In this document: in pieces, positions 8,404-15,746 of the stretch | Layout: the number at the start of each line of letters is the position of its first letter | Numbering within the stretch: the first letter of the stretch is position 1 | NCBI GenBank assembly: GCA_026770585.1 | Contig: MU647056.1 | Span: forward strand, 109,427-136,270 | DNA from: Baffinella frigidus | Lineage: Eukaryota; Cryptophyceae; Cryptomonadales; Baffinellaceae | Length of the DNA: 26,844 bases | Reading direction: 5' to 3' | The notes under the pieces: model-generated | What the model was told of the DNA's origin: nothing | The model's database searches: none | The model's input: the letters and a program-made list of their open reading frames with translations, nothing else | Made by a program: the position numbers and the translations under genes

Positions 8404-8540
8404 TCTCGGAAGATACCAGAAACCATCCACATTTATGCTATTTAAAGCCTTGGGTTGATGCCTAAAATAGTATATCCACCCTTATCTTAAGCTTTGGAAG
8501 CCTAAGATAGCGGGACAGATTCTGGCATCTTCCGAAATTA
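8404..8540. mobile_element. MITE-like inverted repeat (CGGAAGATACCAGAA)
   Basis: CTCGGAAGATACCAGAA at about 8406 pairs with TTCTGGCATCTTCCGAAA near 8520-8537. The interior contains paired TTAAAGCCTTGGG / AAGCTTTGGAAGCC segments. It is followed by AATCGCGGCGAGTGCTC, resembling the outer end of an F4 element. Confidence 0.55.
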
Positions 8541-8630
8541 AATCGCGGCGAGTGCTCAGTGCTCGCGCCCATAGGGGTTGTAGCTTCTCCTTCAGAAATC
8601 TGGCCAACGGCTCCAAATCGGGTTTAGGGG

Positions 8631-8678
8631 GGGTGGCCGTGTAGATGCTGCGAAGCGCGATTCGGTCGGCTTTGAGTT
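8631..8678 (-). pseudogene. Module R copy
   Basis: The minus strand encodes LKADRIALRSIYTA. The same peptide appears at 8761 and 8947 with mostly silent changes. It is embedded in degenerate TTAGGG-like DNA. Confidence 0.45.
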
Positions 8679-8760
8679 TAGGGTTGGGGCGAGGGTTCAG
8701 GGCTCAGGGCTTAGGATTCAAGGCTAGGGGTTTATGTAGCATTTAGGATTTAGGGAGCAG

Positions 8761-8826
8761 ATCGCGTAGATGCTGCGTAGGGCGATTTGGTCGACCTTCA
8801 GCCTCCTGGCAGGTGCCTTCTGAGAG
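8761..8826 (-). pseudogene. Module R copy
   Basis: The minus strand encodes LKVDQIALRSIYAI, preceded by GGCACCTGCC as in the next copy but in a shifted frame. A gene fragment of unknown identity. Confidence 0.45.
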
Positions 8827-8946
8827 CCCTTTGTAGGGCCGACCCTAGTCCGACCGACGCATGCTCAACCACTCTGCTGTTGGAGAATTGTCCGACCCGC
8901 CCCGCATGGGGTTATAAGGTTCAGGGTTCAAGAGTTTAGGAGGCAG

Positions 8947-9019
8947 ACCGCGTAGATGCTGCGTAGGGCGATGCGGTCGGCTTTCAGCGACCCCTCTCGG
9001 CAGGTGCCTTCGACAAGCG
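8947..9019 (-). pseudogene. Module R, longest copy
   Basis: The minus strand reads VEGTCREGSLKADRIALRSI then YAVCL. A further 5' fragment (GTCGAAGGCACCTG, then CGCTCAAAGCC) is at 9064-9106 with a stop codon. The common start after CGAAG may be an exon edge, though this is not a canonical acceptor. Confidence 0.45.
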
Positions 9020-9129
9020 GGTGCCAGTTTGTGTACGGGTGCCTGTTTCAGGTTTCGGGGTTGAGGCTTTGAGCGCCCCCTCCCGTCAGGTGCCTTCGAC
9101 TAGCGGATGCCAGTTGGTTTACGGGTGCC

Positions 9130-9590
9130 TGTTTCGAGGATCGGGGATCGGCTTCGGGGTTTGGGGTTGGGGATTTCGGGTTTGGGTTGTTGGGGTGTGG
9201 GGTGTGGGGTTTGGGGTTTAGGGTTTGGGGTCGAGGGTTGAGGGTTGAGGGTTGAGGGGTTCGAGTTTCCGGTTTCCGGTTTCCGGTTTCGAGTTTCGGG
9301 TTTGGGGTTTTGAGTTTCTGGTTTCTGGTTCCGGGTTTCGGGTTTCATTAAGGCTTGGGGTTGTCGGGGATCGGACTCAGCTTCGATCCTCCGTGGGGGA
9401 GTGCACACCAAATAGTGTATGAAGGGGTTTTAGGGTGTCGGATCTCGGGTTCAAGGTCTCGAGTCTCGGGTTTCGGGATTAGGGTTTCGGGTTTCGAGTT
9501 TCGGGATTAGGGTTTCGAGTTTCGGGTTTCGGGTTCAGAGTTTAGGGTTTAGGGTTTAGGGTTTAGGGTTTAGGGTTTAGGGTTTACGCC
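9130..9590 (+). repeat. G-rich telomere-variant array (TTTCGGG, TTTGGGG, TTTCCGG, TTTAGGG)
   Basis: Blocks of different 7-mer variants follow one another, ending in seven exact TTTAGGG units at about 9540-9588. Because 7-mers read in three frames, this yields false open frames of RVSG/PETRNQK type. Confidence 0.95.
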
Positions 9591-9654
9591 CCCCCGGCCA
9601 AACTCTGAGCGAAGCGGTGCTCCCGGTGCTCTTGGAGTTAGGGCGTCCACCGAA

Positions 9655-9885
9655 CCCTGCACCCTCACCTCTCAACCCTCATCCCTAACCCCTAACCCCT
9701 AACCCCTAACCCCTAACCTCTCAACCCTTACCCCTAACCCCTAACCCCTAACCCCTAGACCATCAACCCTCAACCCCAAACAGTAAACCGTAAACCTTGA
9801 ACCTTGAACCTTGAACCTTGAACCTTGAACCGTAAACCTTGAACCTTGAACCCTGAACCCTGAACCCTAATCCCTAGCTAGTTCT
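9655..9885 (-). repeat. C-rich telomere-variant array, opposite orientation
   Basis: CCCCTAA repeats (about 9690-9765), then CCTTGAA repeats (about 9797-9860) and CCCTGAA. The strand switch relative to 9130-9590 occurs across a 60-bp non-repeat spacer (9590-9654). Confidence 0.9.
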
Positions 9886-9996
9886 GATCCTGAATCAAAC
9901 ACTAGGCGGTCCAATCCAAACAATTCCGCCTCGGGTTCGGATGCATTACGTACCTCTGGCTGAGAAAAACTGAGATCGCAATAAAATCTCCTCCTG

Positions 9997-10025
9997 CTAG
10001 GAGGAAATTATAGGCGGGATCCTCG
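9997..10025 (-). pseudogene. Module S, 3' fragment
   Basis: The minus strand encodes EDPAYNFLL, the end of module S (EDAAYNFLL at 10865-10959), joined to the 15-bp minisatellite. Confidence 0.45.
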
Positions 10026-10336
10026 CTACGAACAAACGAGCTACGAACAGACGAGCTACGAACAGACGAGCTACGAACAAACGAGCTACGAACGAAGGAG
10101 CTACGAACGAAGGAGCTACGAACGAAGGAGCTACGAACGAAGGAGCTACGGACACACGAGCTACGAACAAACGAGCTACGAACAGACGAGCTACGAACAA
10201 ACGAGCTACGAACAGACGAGCTACGAACAAACGAGCTACGAACAGACGAGCTACGAACAAACGAGCTACGAACAAACAAGCTACGAACACACGAGCTACG
10301 AACAAACGAGATACGAACAAACGAGCTACGAACAAA
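10022..10336 (+). repeat. 15-bp minisatellite (CGAGCTACGAACAAA)n
   Basis: About 21 units of 15 bp with a variable position (ACAAA, ACAGA, GAAGG, ACACA). The period is a multiple of three, so long frames stay open on the minus strand, e.g. (SFVRS)n across 9902-10570. That frame runs through module S debris and an F1 element, so I do not accept it as a gene. Confidence 0.9.
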
Positions 10337-10372
10337 CCTGGAGCCCTGCCTGAGCAAACCAGGGCTCGCCAT

Positions 10373-10513
10373 CCACCAACCCTCACAGCCTGGGCAAATC
10401 GTCGATTTTGAGGTCACGTATTTCCCTGTGAGGCCGCCGGATTCCGGCGTGTATTTTGCCTTGAAATTGAAAATCGAAAATCGTCGATTTGCCCACGCCG
10501 TGAGGACTGGTGG
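10373..10513. mobile_element. MITE-like element, F1 family
   Basis: CCACCAACCCTCACAGCCTG at the left and GCCGTGAGGACTGGTGG at the right are followed inward by paired GCAAATCGTCGATTTT and AAAATCGTCGATTTGC. It is flanked by AT on both sides, a possible 2-bp target duplication. Confidence 0.85.
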
Positions 10514-10606
10514 ATGTAATACATCTAGACCAGGAAATCTAGTGCACGCGTGCAAATAAAATAAATTCATTGCGGGGTCGATTTTACTCAGGCAGAGCTG
10601 GATTAC

Positions 10607-10670
10607 CGTTTTAGGAGGAAATTATACGCGGCGTCCTCGTCGACGACTTCGCACACCCATTTCCACTCTT
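10607..10670 (-). pseudogene. Module S copy, 5' truncated
   Basis: The minus strand encodes KEWKWVCEVVDEDAAYNFLL, then CTAAAACG/GTAATC as a donor. It differs from the 10865 copy by conservative or silent changes. A frame-broken relative at 10786-10826 has lost 2 bp within the DED codons. Confidence 0.5.
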
Positions 10671-10864
10671 TGGCTCCCCATCAAATAGATTCGGAATGCT
10701 CTTGGTACTGGAGCGTTTCCACGAGGCAGAGCTAGTCCTCGGGCGTTAGTTACCGATACAGTAGGAAGGTGTAGGCGGGGATTACTGTTTTAGGAGGAAG
10801 TTGTAAGCGGTGTCCACCTATGACTTCCTCCTATAACGATTTAAACGTTTTAGGAGGGAGTTAC

Positions 10865-10959
10865 CGTTTTAGGAGGAAGTTATACGCGGCGTCCTCGTCG
10901 ATGACTTCGCACACCCCCTTCCACTCAGAAGGCGAGATCACCGCGCAGGGCAGGCACGC
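10865..10959 (-). pseudogene. Module S, complete 95-bp exon-like copy
   Basis: The minus strand shows an acceptor (CATCCTACAG, cut after 10960), 31 codons ACLPCAVISP then SEWKGVCEVIDEDAAYNFLL and a final K, and a donor (AAAACG/GTAACT, cut before 10864). At least four other copies keep part of it, two with acceptors (ATCGACAG at 11292, CACCCTGCAG at 11525) and one with the donor. Frame and residues are conserved although the surrounding DNA is not. I do not recognise the family. It may be one exon of a real gene or an amplified remnant. Confidence 0.55.
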
Positions 10960-10980
10960 CTGTAGGATGTGGGGGGTTGG

Positions 10981-11149
10981 GATTTCATCCGGACGAGTAT
11001 TCATAATGAATACGATTTCGGGGATCTCCGGCCCGAATTTGGTGTATCTTAAGGCTCTAAATGAAGTCTAGATAGACGACTGTCTTATTTATACCCCCTA
11101 AGATACACCAAAATCGTATTCATTATGAATACTCGGCGGGATTAGATTG
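10981..11149. mobile_element. MITE-like element, F4 family, second copy
   Basis: The same 142-bp stretch between CGAG ends (10994-11135) as at 3628-3769, with TATTCATAATGAATACGATT termini and the conserved interior GATAGACGACTGTCTTATTT. The flanks pair as GATTTCATCCGG and CGGGATTAGATT. Confidence 0.85.
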
Positions 11150-11221
11150 GGGATCGGGAATTGGAGTTTAGGAATTAGGGAAAAGGGAATAGGAGGTGTG
11201 GAATAGGCGATAGGGAATATG

Positions 11222-11292
11222 GAGTCTTGGTCGATGACTTCGCACACCCCCTTCCACTCCGAAGGCGAGATCACGAAGCAGGGCAGACACGC
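11222..11292 (-). pseudogene. Module S copy, 3' truncated
   Basis: The minus strand has ATCGACAG/GCGTGTCTG and encodes ACLPCFVISPSEWKGVCEVI then DQDS, after which homology ends in telomere-like DNA. Confidence 0.5.
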
Positions 11293-11299
11293 CTGTCGA

Positions 11300-11360
11300 T
11301 CAGGGTTCTTGGTTTAGGGTTTAGGTTTTACGTTTTAGGGTTTAGAGTTTAGGGTTCATC
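11300..11360 (+). repeat. Short degenerate TTTAGGG array
   Basis: TTTAGGG with TTTTACG and TTCATCC variants between two module S copies. Confidence 0.85.
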
Positions 11361-11439
11361 CAATCAGATGCTGGTCGGTGATGATAGCCCAGGGATGACA
11401 AGTGCCCCCCCCCCTCCCTTTTTTTCTTGTGATTTGAAC

Positions 11440-11525
11440 ACCAAGTTGAAGGCGGCGTCCTCGTCGATGACTTCGCACACCCCTTTCCAATCCGAGGGGA
11501 AGATCACGGCGCAGGGCAGGCACGT
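11440..11525 (-). pseudogene. Module S copy
   Basis: The minus strand has CACCCTGCAG/ACGTGCCTG and encodes TCLPCAVIFPSDWKGVCEVI then DEDAAFNLV. The 3' end diverges before the donor seen in other copies. Confidence 0.5.
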
Positions 11526-11614
11526 CTGCAGGGTGTGGGGTTTAGGGTTCAGGGTTTAGGGTTTAGGGTTTAGGGGGGCCTGTTTAGGGATTAGGGATTG
11601 GGGGTTAGGGAATA

Positions 11615-12045
11615 TGGAAGGGGTTGAGGGTTTCGGGAGTAGGGATCGGCGTTTAGGTTTTAGGGTTGAGGGTTGAGGGATTGGGTTTTAGGAATCAGAG
11701 TTTAGGGTTTGTGAATCGGAAACCCCAGGTGCAAATCCGGCAGACCTGAAACGATCAAGATGCGGCACTTGATCAGACGATGCCCAAAGTCATCAGATGA
11801 CTTTGGGCATCGCCTGTTGACTAGAAACATTCCTGGGTCCTGCGGTTGATCCTCCGTCAGTTTTCAGGAGGCAGCATAGGAGCTTCCAGCCAGACCATCT
11901 TGATCGTGTTAGGTCTGCCGGATTTGCACCAGGGGTTTCCGATTCACAAACCCTAAACTCTGATCCCTAAAACCCAATCCCTCAACCCTAAACCCTGAAA
12001 CCTCAACACCGAACCCTACTCCCGAAACCCTCAACCCCTTCCACC
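11615..12045. mobile_element. Long inverted repeat with telomere-like outer arms (F8)
   Basis: Arms of about 148 bp (11615-11762 and 11897-12045) are inverted copies. Their outer parts are degenerate TTTAGGG sequence, and their inner parts read GTGAATCGGAAACCCC, GGTGCAAATCCGGC and ACGATCAAGATG. The 135-bp loop contains a 33-bp hairpin with perfect 16-bp arms (GATGCCCAAAGTCATC, 11779-11811). A solo inner arm (CCCCTGGTGCAAACCCGCC, then ATCAAGATG) is at 12078-12121. Confidence 0.8.
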
Positions 12046-12198
12046 CCCAGGGGCGCAGTGCGCAGTCTCTCTTTTCGAAACCCCTGGTGCAAACCCGCCG
12101 GATCTGAAACGATCAAGATGCATCCCTTCTCTCTTGAGAGGGCGGGTGAAAAATTGTTTTTCTGTCTTCATTTGGTGTGATACGATGTTACAAAAAGA

Positions 12199-12393
12199 GT
12201 GTTGGGTCACTCATTTTCAGGCTTGAAAGTAAACAACAAGGAAATAGAATGGTTTACACATGTCCAACTATTGTCAGCTGTACCATTTGTCAACTTGTCT
12301 CTCTCCTTCTTGTTTGCCCAACGAATTGCAGGTGGTCAAATCACAAGAGATGCCCCCTTGATACCCCTAAGCGTATCACTGCCCACCATTTGA
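12199..12393 (+). other. Unassigned AT-richer open frame, 64 codons
   Basis: The stretch 12150-12400 is AT-richer than its surroundings and free of telomere repeats. One frame reads VNNKEIEWFTHVQLL, then the hydrophobic SAVPFVNLSLSFLFAQRIAG, and ends at TGA. An overlapping frame is also open for 73 codons, so coding is uncertain. No family is recognised. Confidence 0.2.
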
Positions 12394-12404
12394 TTTGATG
12401 AACC

Positions 12405-12610
12405 ATAAACCGTAAACCTTGAACCCTAAACCCTTAGGTGTAAACCCCGAACGAAGGCGTATCTGCCCTAAACCCTAAACCCTAAACCCTAAACCCCTTA
12501 ACCCTAAACCCCACACGAAGGCGTATCGACCCTCAACCCTAAACTCTAACCCCTCACCCCTAACCCCTGAGCACTTGTCCCTAAACCTTCATCCCTAAGA
12601 CCTAAGACCT
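12405..12610 (-). repeat. C-rich telomere-type array with GAAGGCGTATC blocks
   Basis: CCCTAAA units (exact at 12467-12496) with two ACGAAGGCGTATC inserts (about 12451 and 12511). The reverse complement GATACGCCTTTGTGTGGGG sits at 13073-13091 beyond the G-rich array, so 12405-13091 is an imperfect large inverted arrangement. Confidence 0.9.
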
Positions 12611-12680
12611 GACCCCTAAACGCTACCTGATTCTGGAAGAAGAATGCGGAGGCCATAGACTCCGAGGGATCCAGCAGCAG

Positions 12681-12772
12681 CTTCCGATCTGCCGATAGAG
12701 AGTGTGAGGAGAGAGACTTCCGATCTGCCAATAGAGGGTGTGAGGAGAGAGACTTCCGATCTGCCGATCGAC
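12681..12772 (-). repeat. 36-bp tandem repeat
   Basis: Two and a half units of ACTTCCGATCTGCCGATAGA plus GRGTGTGAGGAGAGAG. The 36-bp period keeps a frame open (LSSHPLLADRKS). It is adjacent to AACCRACCGGGCAGG, which recurs at 13124-13139 on the far side of the gap region. Confidence 0.75.
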
Positions 12773-12796
12773 GATCCAACAAAACCAACCGGGCAG

Positions 12797-13064
12797 GTTT
12801 AGGGTTTAGGGTTCAGGGTTTAGGGTTTAGGGTTTAGGGTTTAGGGTTTAGGGTTTAGGGTTTAGGGTTTAGGGTTTAGGGTGTAGGGTGTAGGGTGTAG
12901 GGTGNNNNNNNNNNGGTTTAGGGTTTAGGGTTTAGGGTTTAGGGTTTAGGGTTTAGGGTTTAGGGTTTAGGGTTTAGGGTGTAGGGTGTAGGGTGTAGGG
13001 TGTAGGGTGTAGGGTGTAGGGTTTAGGGTTTAGGGTTTAGGGTTTAGGGTTTAGGGTTTAGGAT
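12797..13064 (+). repeat. Interstitial TTTAGGG / TGTAGGG array spanning an assembly gap
   Basis: Exact TTTAGGG runs alternate with TGTAGGG blocks (12883-12904 and about 12980-13020) on both sides of ten N bases at 12905-12914. The same block order on each side suggests the array was collapsed or scaffolded here, so its true length is unknown. Confidence 0.95.
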
Positions 13065-13311
13065 TGATGGTAGATACGCCTTTGTGTGGGGTTGAGGGTT
13101 TCAGCACGAAACCAGTCTCCAACGAAATCAACCGGGCAGGGTTTTCAGCACACCAGGGTATCTAACCTGGGCAGAAACTCACCTGGAAATAGGCTTTGTA
13201 CTTGGAAATACAAATGTTCTGTCGATCACGGACCCTCGAGCGCGAATCCTGCTTGTCAGTTCTCAATCAAGGGTCCACACTTGAATTGGTCTCAGGGATT
13301 TTTGGATCTGG

Positions 13312-13410
13312 TCGCCCCCCAATCAATGCAACAGTTGCAAACGTGCATAGATTTTCGAATCTCTGCACCACTTCACGCCCCCCCAATCAACACAACAGCT
13401 CCAACCGTCG
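13312..13410. repeat. 65-bp spaced duplication
   Basis: GCCCCCCAATCAATGCAACA and GCCCCCCCAATCAACACAAC begin copies 65 bp apart. On the minus strand they read TFATVALIGG and TVGAVVLIGG, so this could be another exon-derived duplicate. The surrounding 13140-13440 shows no recognised gene. An inverted CGTTTC...GTTACG pair lies at 13439-13496. Confidence 0.4.
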
Positions 13411-13511
13411 ATGAGCGTAGCCCTTCCCAGGCATAGGACGTTTCCCAACGTTACGCAATCAAAACGACATCGTTTTTTTCTCGGCGTTACGAAACGGGGG
13501 GGGGGGTTAAC

Positions 13512-13573
13512 CTGAAGCCATGGCGATGACCGCACACGTGGAAAGGTGCCGCAGCCCATTTGCTAACTGCTTC
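13512..13573 (-). pseudogene. Module T copy with donor
   Basis: The minus strand encodes KQLANGLRHLSTCAVIAMAS and ends CTTCAG/GTTAACC, a donor much like that of module P. Upstream it runs directly into TTTCGGG-type repeat. Confidence 0.5.
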
Positions 13574-13579
13574 GGGTTT

Positions 13580-13715
13580 CGGGGTTGGGGTGTGGGGTTT
13601 GGGGATGCGGGTTTGGGGTCCGGGTTCAGGATTTAGGGTCCAGGGTTTAGGGTTTAGGGTTTAGGGTTTAGGGTTTCAGGTTTCAGGTTTAGGGTTTAGG
13701 GTTCAGTGTTCGGGG
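13580..13715 (+). repeat. Degenerate TTTAGGG array
   Basis: TTTGGGG and TTTAGGG units with TTTCAGG variants, between two module T copies. Confidence 0.9.
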
Positions 13716-13788
13716 GGCAGGGTTTCGCTACGTGTCCAGAGGGGTCCAAACTCTTTAGTGGCTAACGAGTCGTTGGTCAACTAACGAG

Positions 13789-13892
13789 TTGCGATGACCG
13801 CACACGAGGAGAGGTGCCGCAGCCCGTTAGCTAGCTGCTTCAGAGTGTCGGGGTTGGCCTCGCCCGGACACAGAAAGGGCTTCAGAAATCGA
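13789..13892 (-). pseudogene. Module T, longest copy
   Basis: The minus strand reads RFLKPFLCPGEANPDT then LKQLANGLRHLSSCAVIAT. Codon differences from the other copies are largely silent (GCA/GCT, AAT/AAC). A stop codon lies a few codons upstream, so an exon edge may fall near RFLKP. Family not recognised. Confidence 0.5.
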
Positions 13893-14003
13893 TGACGGTG
13901 TTGACGTCATCGTGAACATTGCGTGTTTGCTTCTTTATCTCGTTAACGACGTTTCAAAAAATCGTGTAGCGATACCTGTTGTGTCACGGGCTCACGGCAC
14001 ACG

Positions 14004-14155
14004 TTTATCTCAGAAAACGAGTTCTAAAACTCATTTTCTGAAGTCAATTCCTCTACAAATTTGTCAACTTATGCGGAGAGTAAAGGATAAGTTAACGAAT
14101 TTGTAGGGGAATTGACTTAAGAAAACGAGTTTTAGAACTCGTTTTCTGAGATAAA
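14004..14155. mobile_element. Hairpin element inserted into module T (F7)
   Basis: Near-perfect inverted repeats of about 65 bp (TTTATCTCAGAAAACGAG at the ends, each containing an internal palindrome around GAGTTCTAAAACTC) enclose about 20 bp. The element is bordered by CG on both sides. Comparison with the module T copies at 13512 and 13789 indicates the empty site CACACGTGGAGAGG, i.e. a 2-bp CG target duplication. Confidence 0.85.
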
Positions 14156-14197
14156 CGTGGAGAGGTGCCGCACCCCGTTCGCTAACTGCTTCGGGGT
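14156..14197 (-). pseudogene. Module T copy interrupted by the hairpin element
   Basis: The minus strand encodes PKQLANGVRHLST and then meets the F7 terminus. The rest of the module lies on the other side of the insertion (CGGCACACG, ending at 14003). Confidence 0.5.
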
Positions 14198-14204
14198 TTC
14201 GGGG

Positions 14205-14440
14205 TTGAGGTGTGGAATTAGGGGATAAGGGTTTGGGGTTTGGGGTTTGGGGTTTAGGTTTTGGGGTTTGGGGTTTGGGGTTTGGGGTTTGGGGTTTGGG
14301 GTTTTGGGTTTGGGGTATGGGGTTTGGGGTTTGGGGTTTAAGGTTTAGGGTTTAGGGTTTAGGATTCAGGGTTCAGGGTTCAGGGTTCAGGGTCCAGGCT
14401 TCATGGTTCAGGGTGCAGGGTCTGGGAGGGTTTAGGGGTT
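14205..14440 (+). repeat. TTTGGGG / TTTAGGG variant array
   Basis: A long run of TTTGGGG units (about 14229-14338) followed by TTTAGGG and TTCAGGG variants. Confidence 0.95.
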
Positions 14441-14514
14441 CGCCAGCTGCACAGAGGGATCCAAAATCGTCAGTCGAAAATGTACTACGTAGTTTGAGCA
14501 ATTTCATGGGGAAA

Positions 14515-14636
14515 CGACTCGAAATTAGGGTAGTTTAGCCTACGGATCTCCTATGACCAGGCCTACCGTAGGAGGTACGTCTCCTAGGACCAGGTCCTAG
14601 GAGCCCCTCTGGCTAAACTGCCCTAATTTCGGGTCG
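14515..14636. mobile_element. MITE-like element with CTCCTAGGACC palindrome (F9)
   Basis: CGACTCGAAATTAGGGTAGT at the left pairs with the complement of CGACCCGAAATTAGGGCAGT at the right (26 bp, two mismatches). A perfect palindrome with 11-bp arms CTCCTAGGACC around one base (14581-14603) and a CCTACCGTAGG palindrome lie inside. Confidence 0.85.
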
Positions 14637-14766
14637 TTCAACAACTAAATTTCTCCGGACGAGAGCGCCTCATTCTGTTCTGAGGCCAGTTCGGATCACT
14701 CTAGGCCGCGTCGACCGAGGTTTTCGAGGTCAAATTTGCTCCTCCTCTTCCTCCTCCTCTTCTGTA

Positions 14767-15570
14767 TCACTTCTCGAGCGTGGAAACGAGTGCTACAAAA
14801 TGTTCCAGGCTGAAGGTCTGTGCGAAAACATACTTATCCCTGATTCTGGATCCAGAATCACTGACCTGCGTGCCGGCAGGCAGCACGCACACAATCACCC
14901 GCTCCGGCAGCTCCCGTCCCACCCGCTCCACCGCCCCGCCCGCCCGCCCCCTCAGTGTGAGTGCCGGCTGCGACTGAAGCCCAGGTCCCATCCCGGTGTT
15001 GAAGGGAGGTGGGGGTCCTGCACCAGCGCCAGGGCGGTGTGCGGGGTGGAAGGAGGTGGGCGGGGCCCCAGGGGAAGGTGGGGGTGGGGCGCGCGGGGGG
15101 GAAGAGTGTGTGGAGCTGGATGAGCTAGATGAGCTGGTGGTGGCTTGCAGGAGGAGGAGGAGGGAGAGGAGCGCTCGCGTTCCTGATCCTAGTCCTGGCG
15201 GGGTTCGGGGGTCAGTGTTGTCACTGCGTGCGGTGTGTGTTGGCATGAACGGCAGGAACAGGCCAGATCCCGAATCCAGCCATTCTGAACAACGGGAAGC
15301 AGCAATCTGTGAATGAAGCGCCCTCCATTTCCTCCACGCGCTCACAAGCGAGAAGGGATCCGCAAAGGTGCAGGCGTCCGAAAGTCGGGGGCGATTACCG
15401 GCATGGGTGAGGAGGGGCGGCAGGCATCTTCGTGACACGTCCGCCATTCCTGCGGTCCTGCGATGGCGAACAGGTGAGGATTTGAACCTTCCCGAAGGAC
15501 GGAGTCCCCCCTCAGAAGCTGCGCACAAGGCCTCCAAGTGGACCAAATCGAAAATGTACCTTCTCGCCAT
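14767..15570 (-). CDS. Possible proline/serine-rich protein gene
   Basis: The minus strand is open for 267 codons in a GC-rich stretch free of telomere repeats. The middle is low-complexity (oligo-Ser then Pro-rich), followed by GGAVERVGRELPERVIVC, VLPAGTQ, and a C-terminus TFSLEHFVALVSTLEK before TGA. A possible 48-bp intron (14818-14865) has a strong donor CGCAG/GTCAGT and acceptor TCGCACAG. Its length is a multiple of three, so the frame is open either way. The first ~20 codons overlap F1-like sequence (ATTTGGTCCACTTGGAGG), so the true start may be downstream or in another exon. No known domain. Composition alone could keep this frame open. Confidence 0.35.
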   Translation of the reverse strand: MARRYIFDLVHLEALCAASEGGLRPSGRFKSSPVRHRRTAGMADVSRRCLPPLLTHAGNRPRLSDACTFADPFSLVSAWRKWRALHSQIAASRCSEWLDSGSGLFLPFMPTHTARSDNTDPRTPPGLGSGTRALLSLLLLLQATTSSSSSSSSTHSSPPRAPPPPSPGAPPTSFHPAHRPGAGAGPPPPFNTGMGPGLQSQPALTLRGRAGGAVERVGRELPERVIVCVLPAGTQVSDSGSRIRDKYVFAQTFSLEHFVALVSTLEK

Positions 15571-15746
15571 TTCCCCGTCGAAATTCGACGTTGGCGTTTC
15601 CGTAGGAGCCCCCTATGTCCCTACGGTAGGGCCCATGGATTACGTGTAGATGGACTGTTCCCTAGGTTCCCTTTTCTGGCTTGGAGCCATTTTCTGGCCG
15701 AGGTAGAACGGTCGCGATTGACATCGGATTTGTGACGTCGGCAACG

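Noticed and set aside
9902-10570. 222-codon minus-strand frame with (SFVRS)n
   Set aside because: Produced by the 15-bp minisatellite; the same frame runs through an F1 MITE and module debris.
15681-15746. Upstream ATG as start of the coiled-coil gene
   Set aside because: It would place 22 polar residues before a clear signal peptide beginning at 15747.
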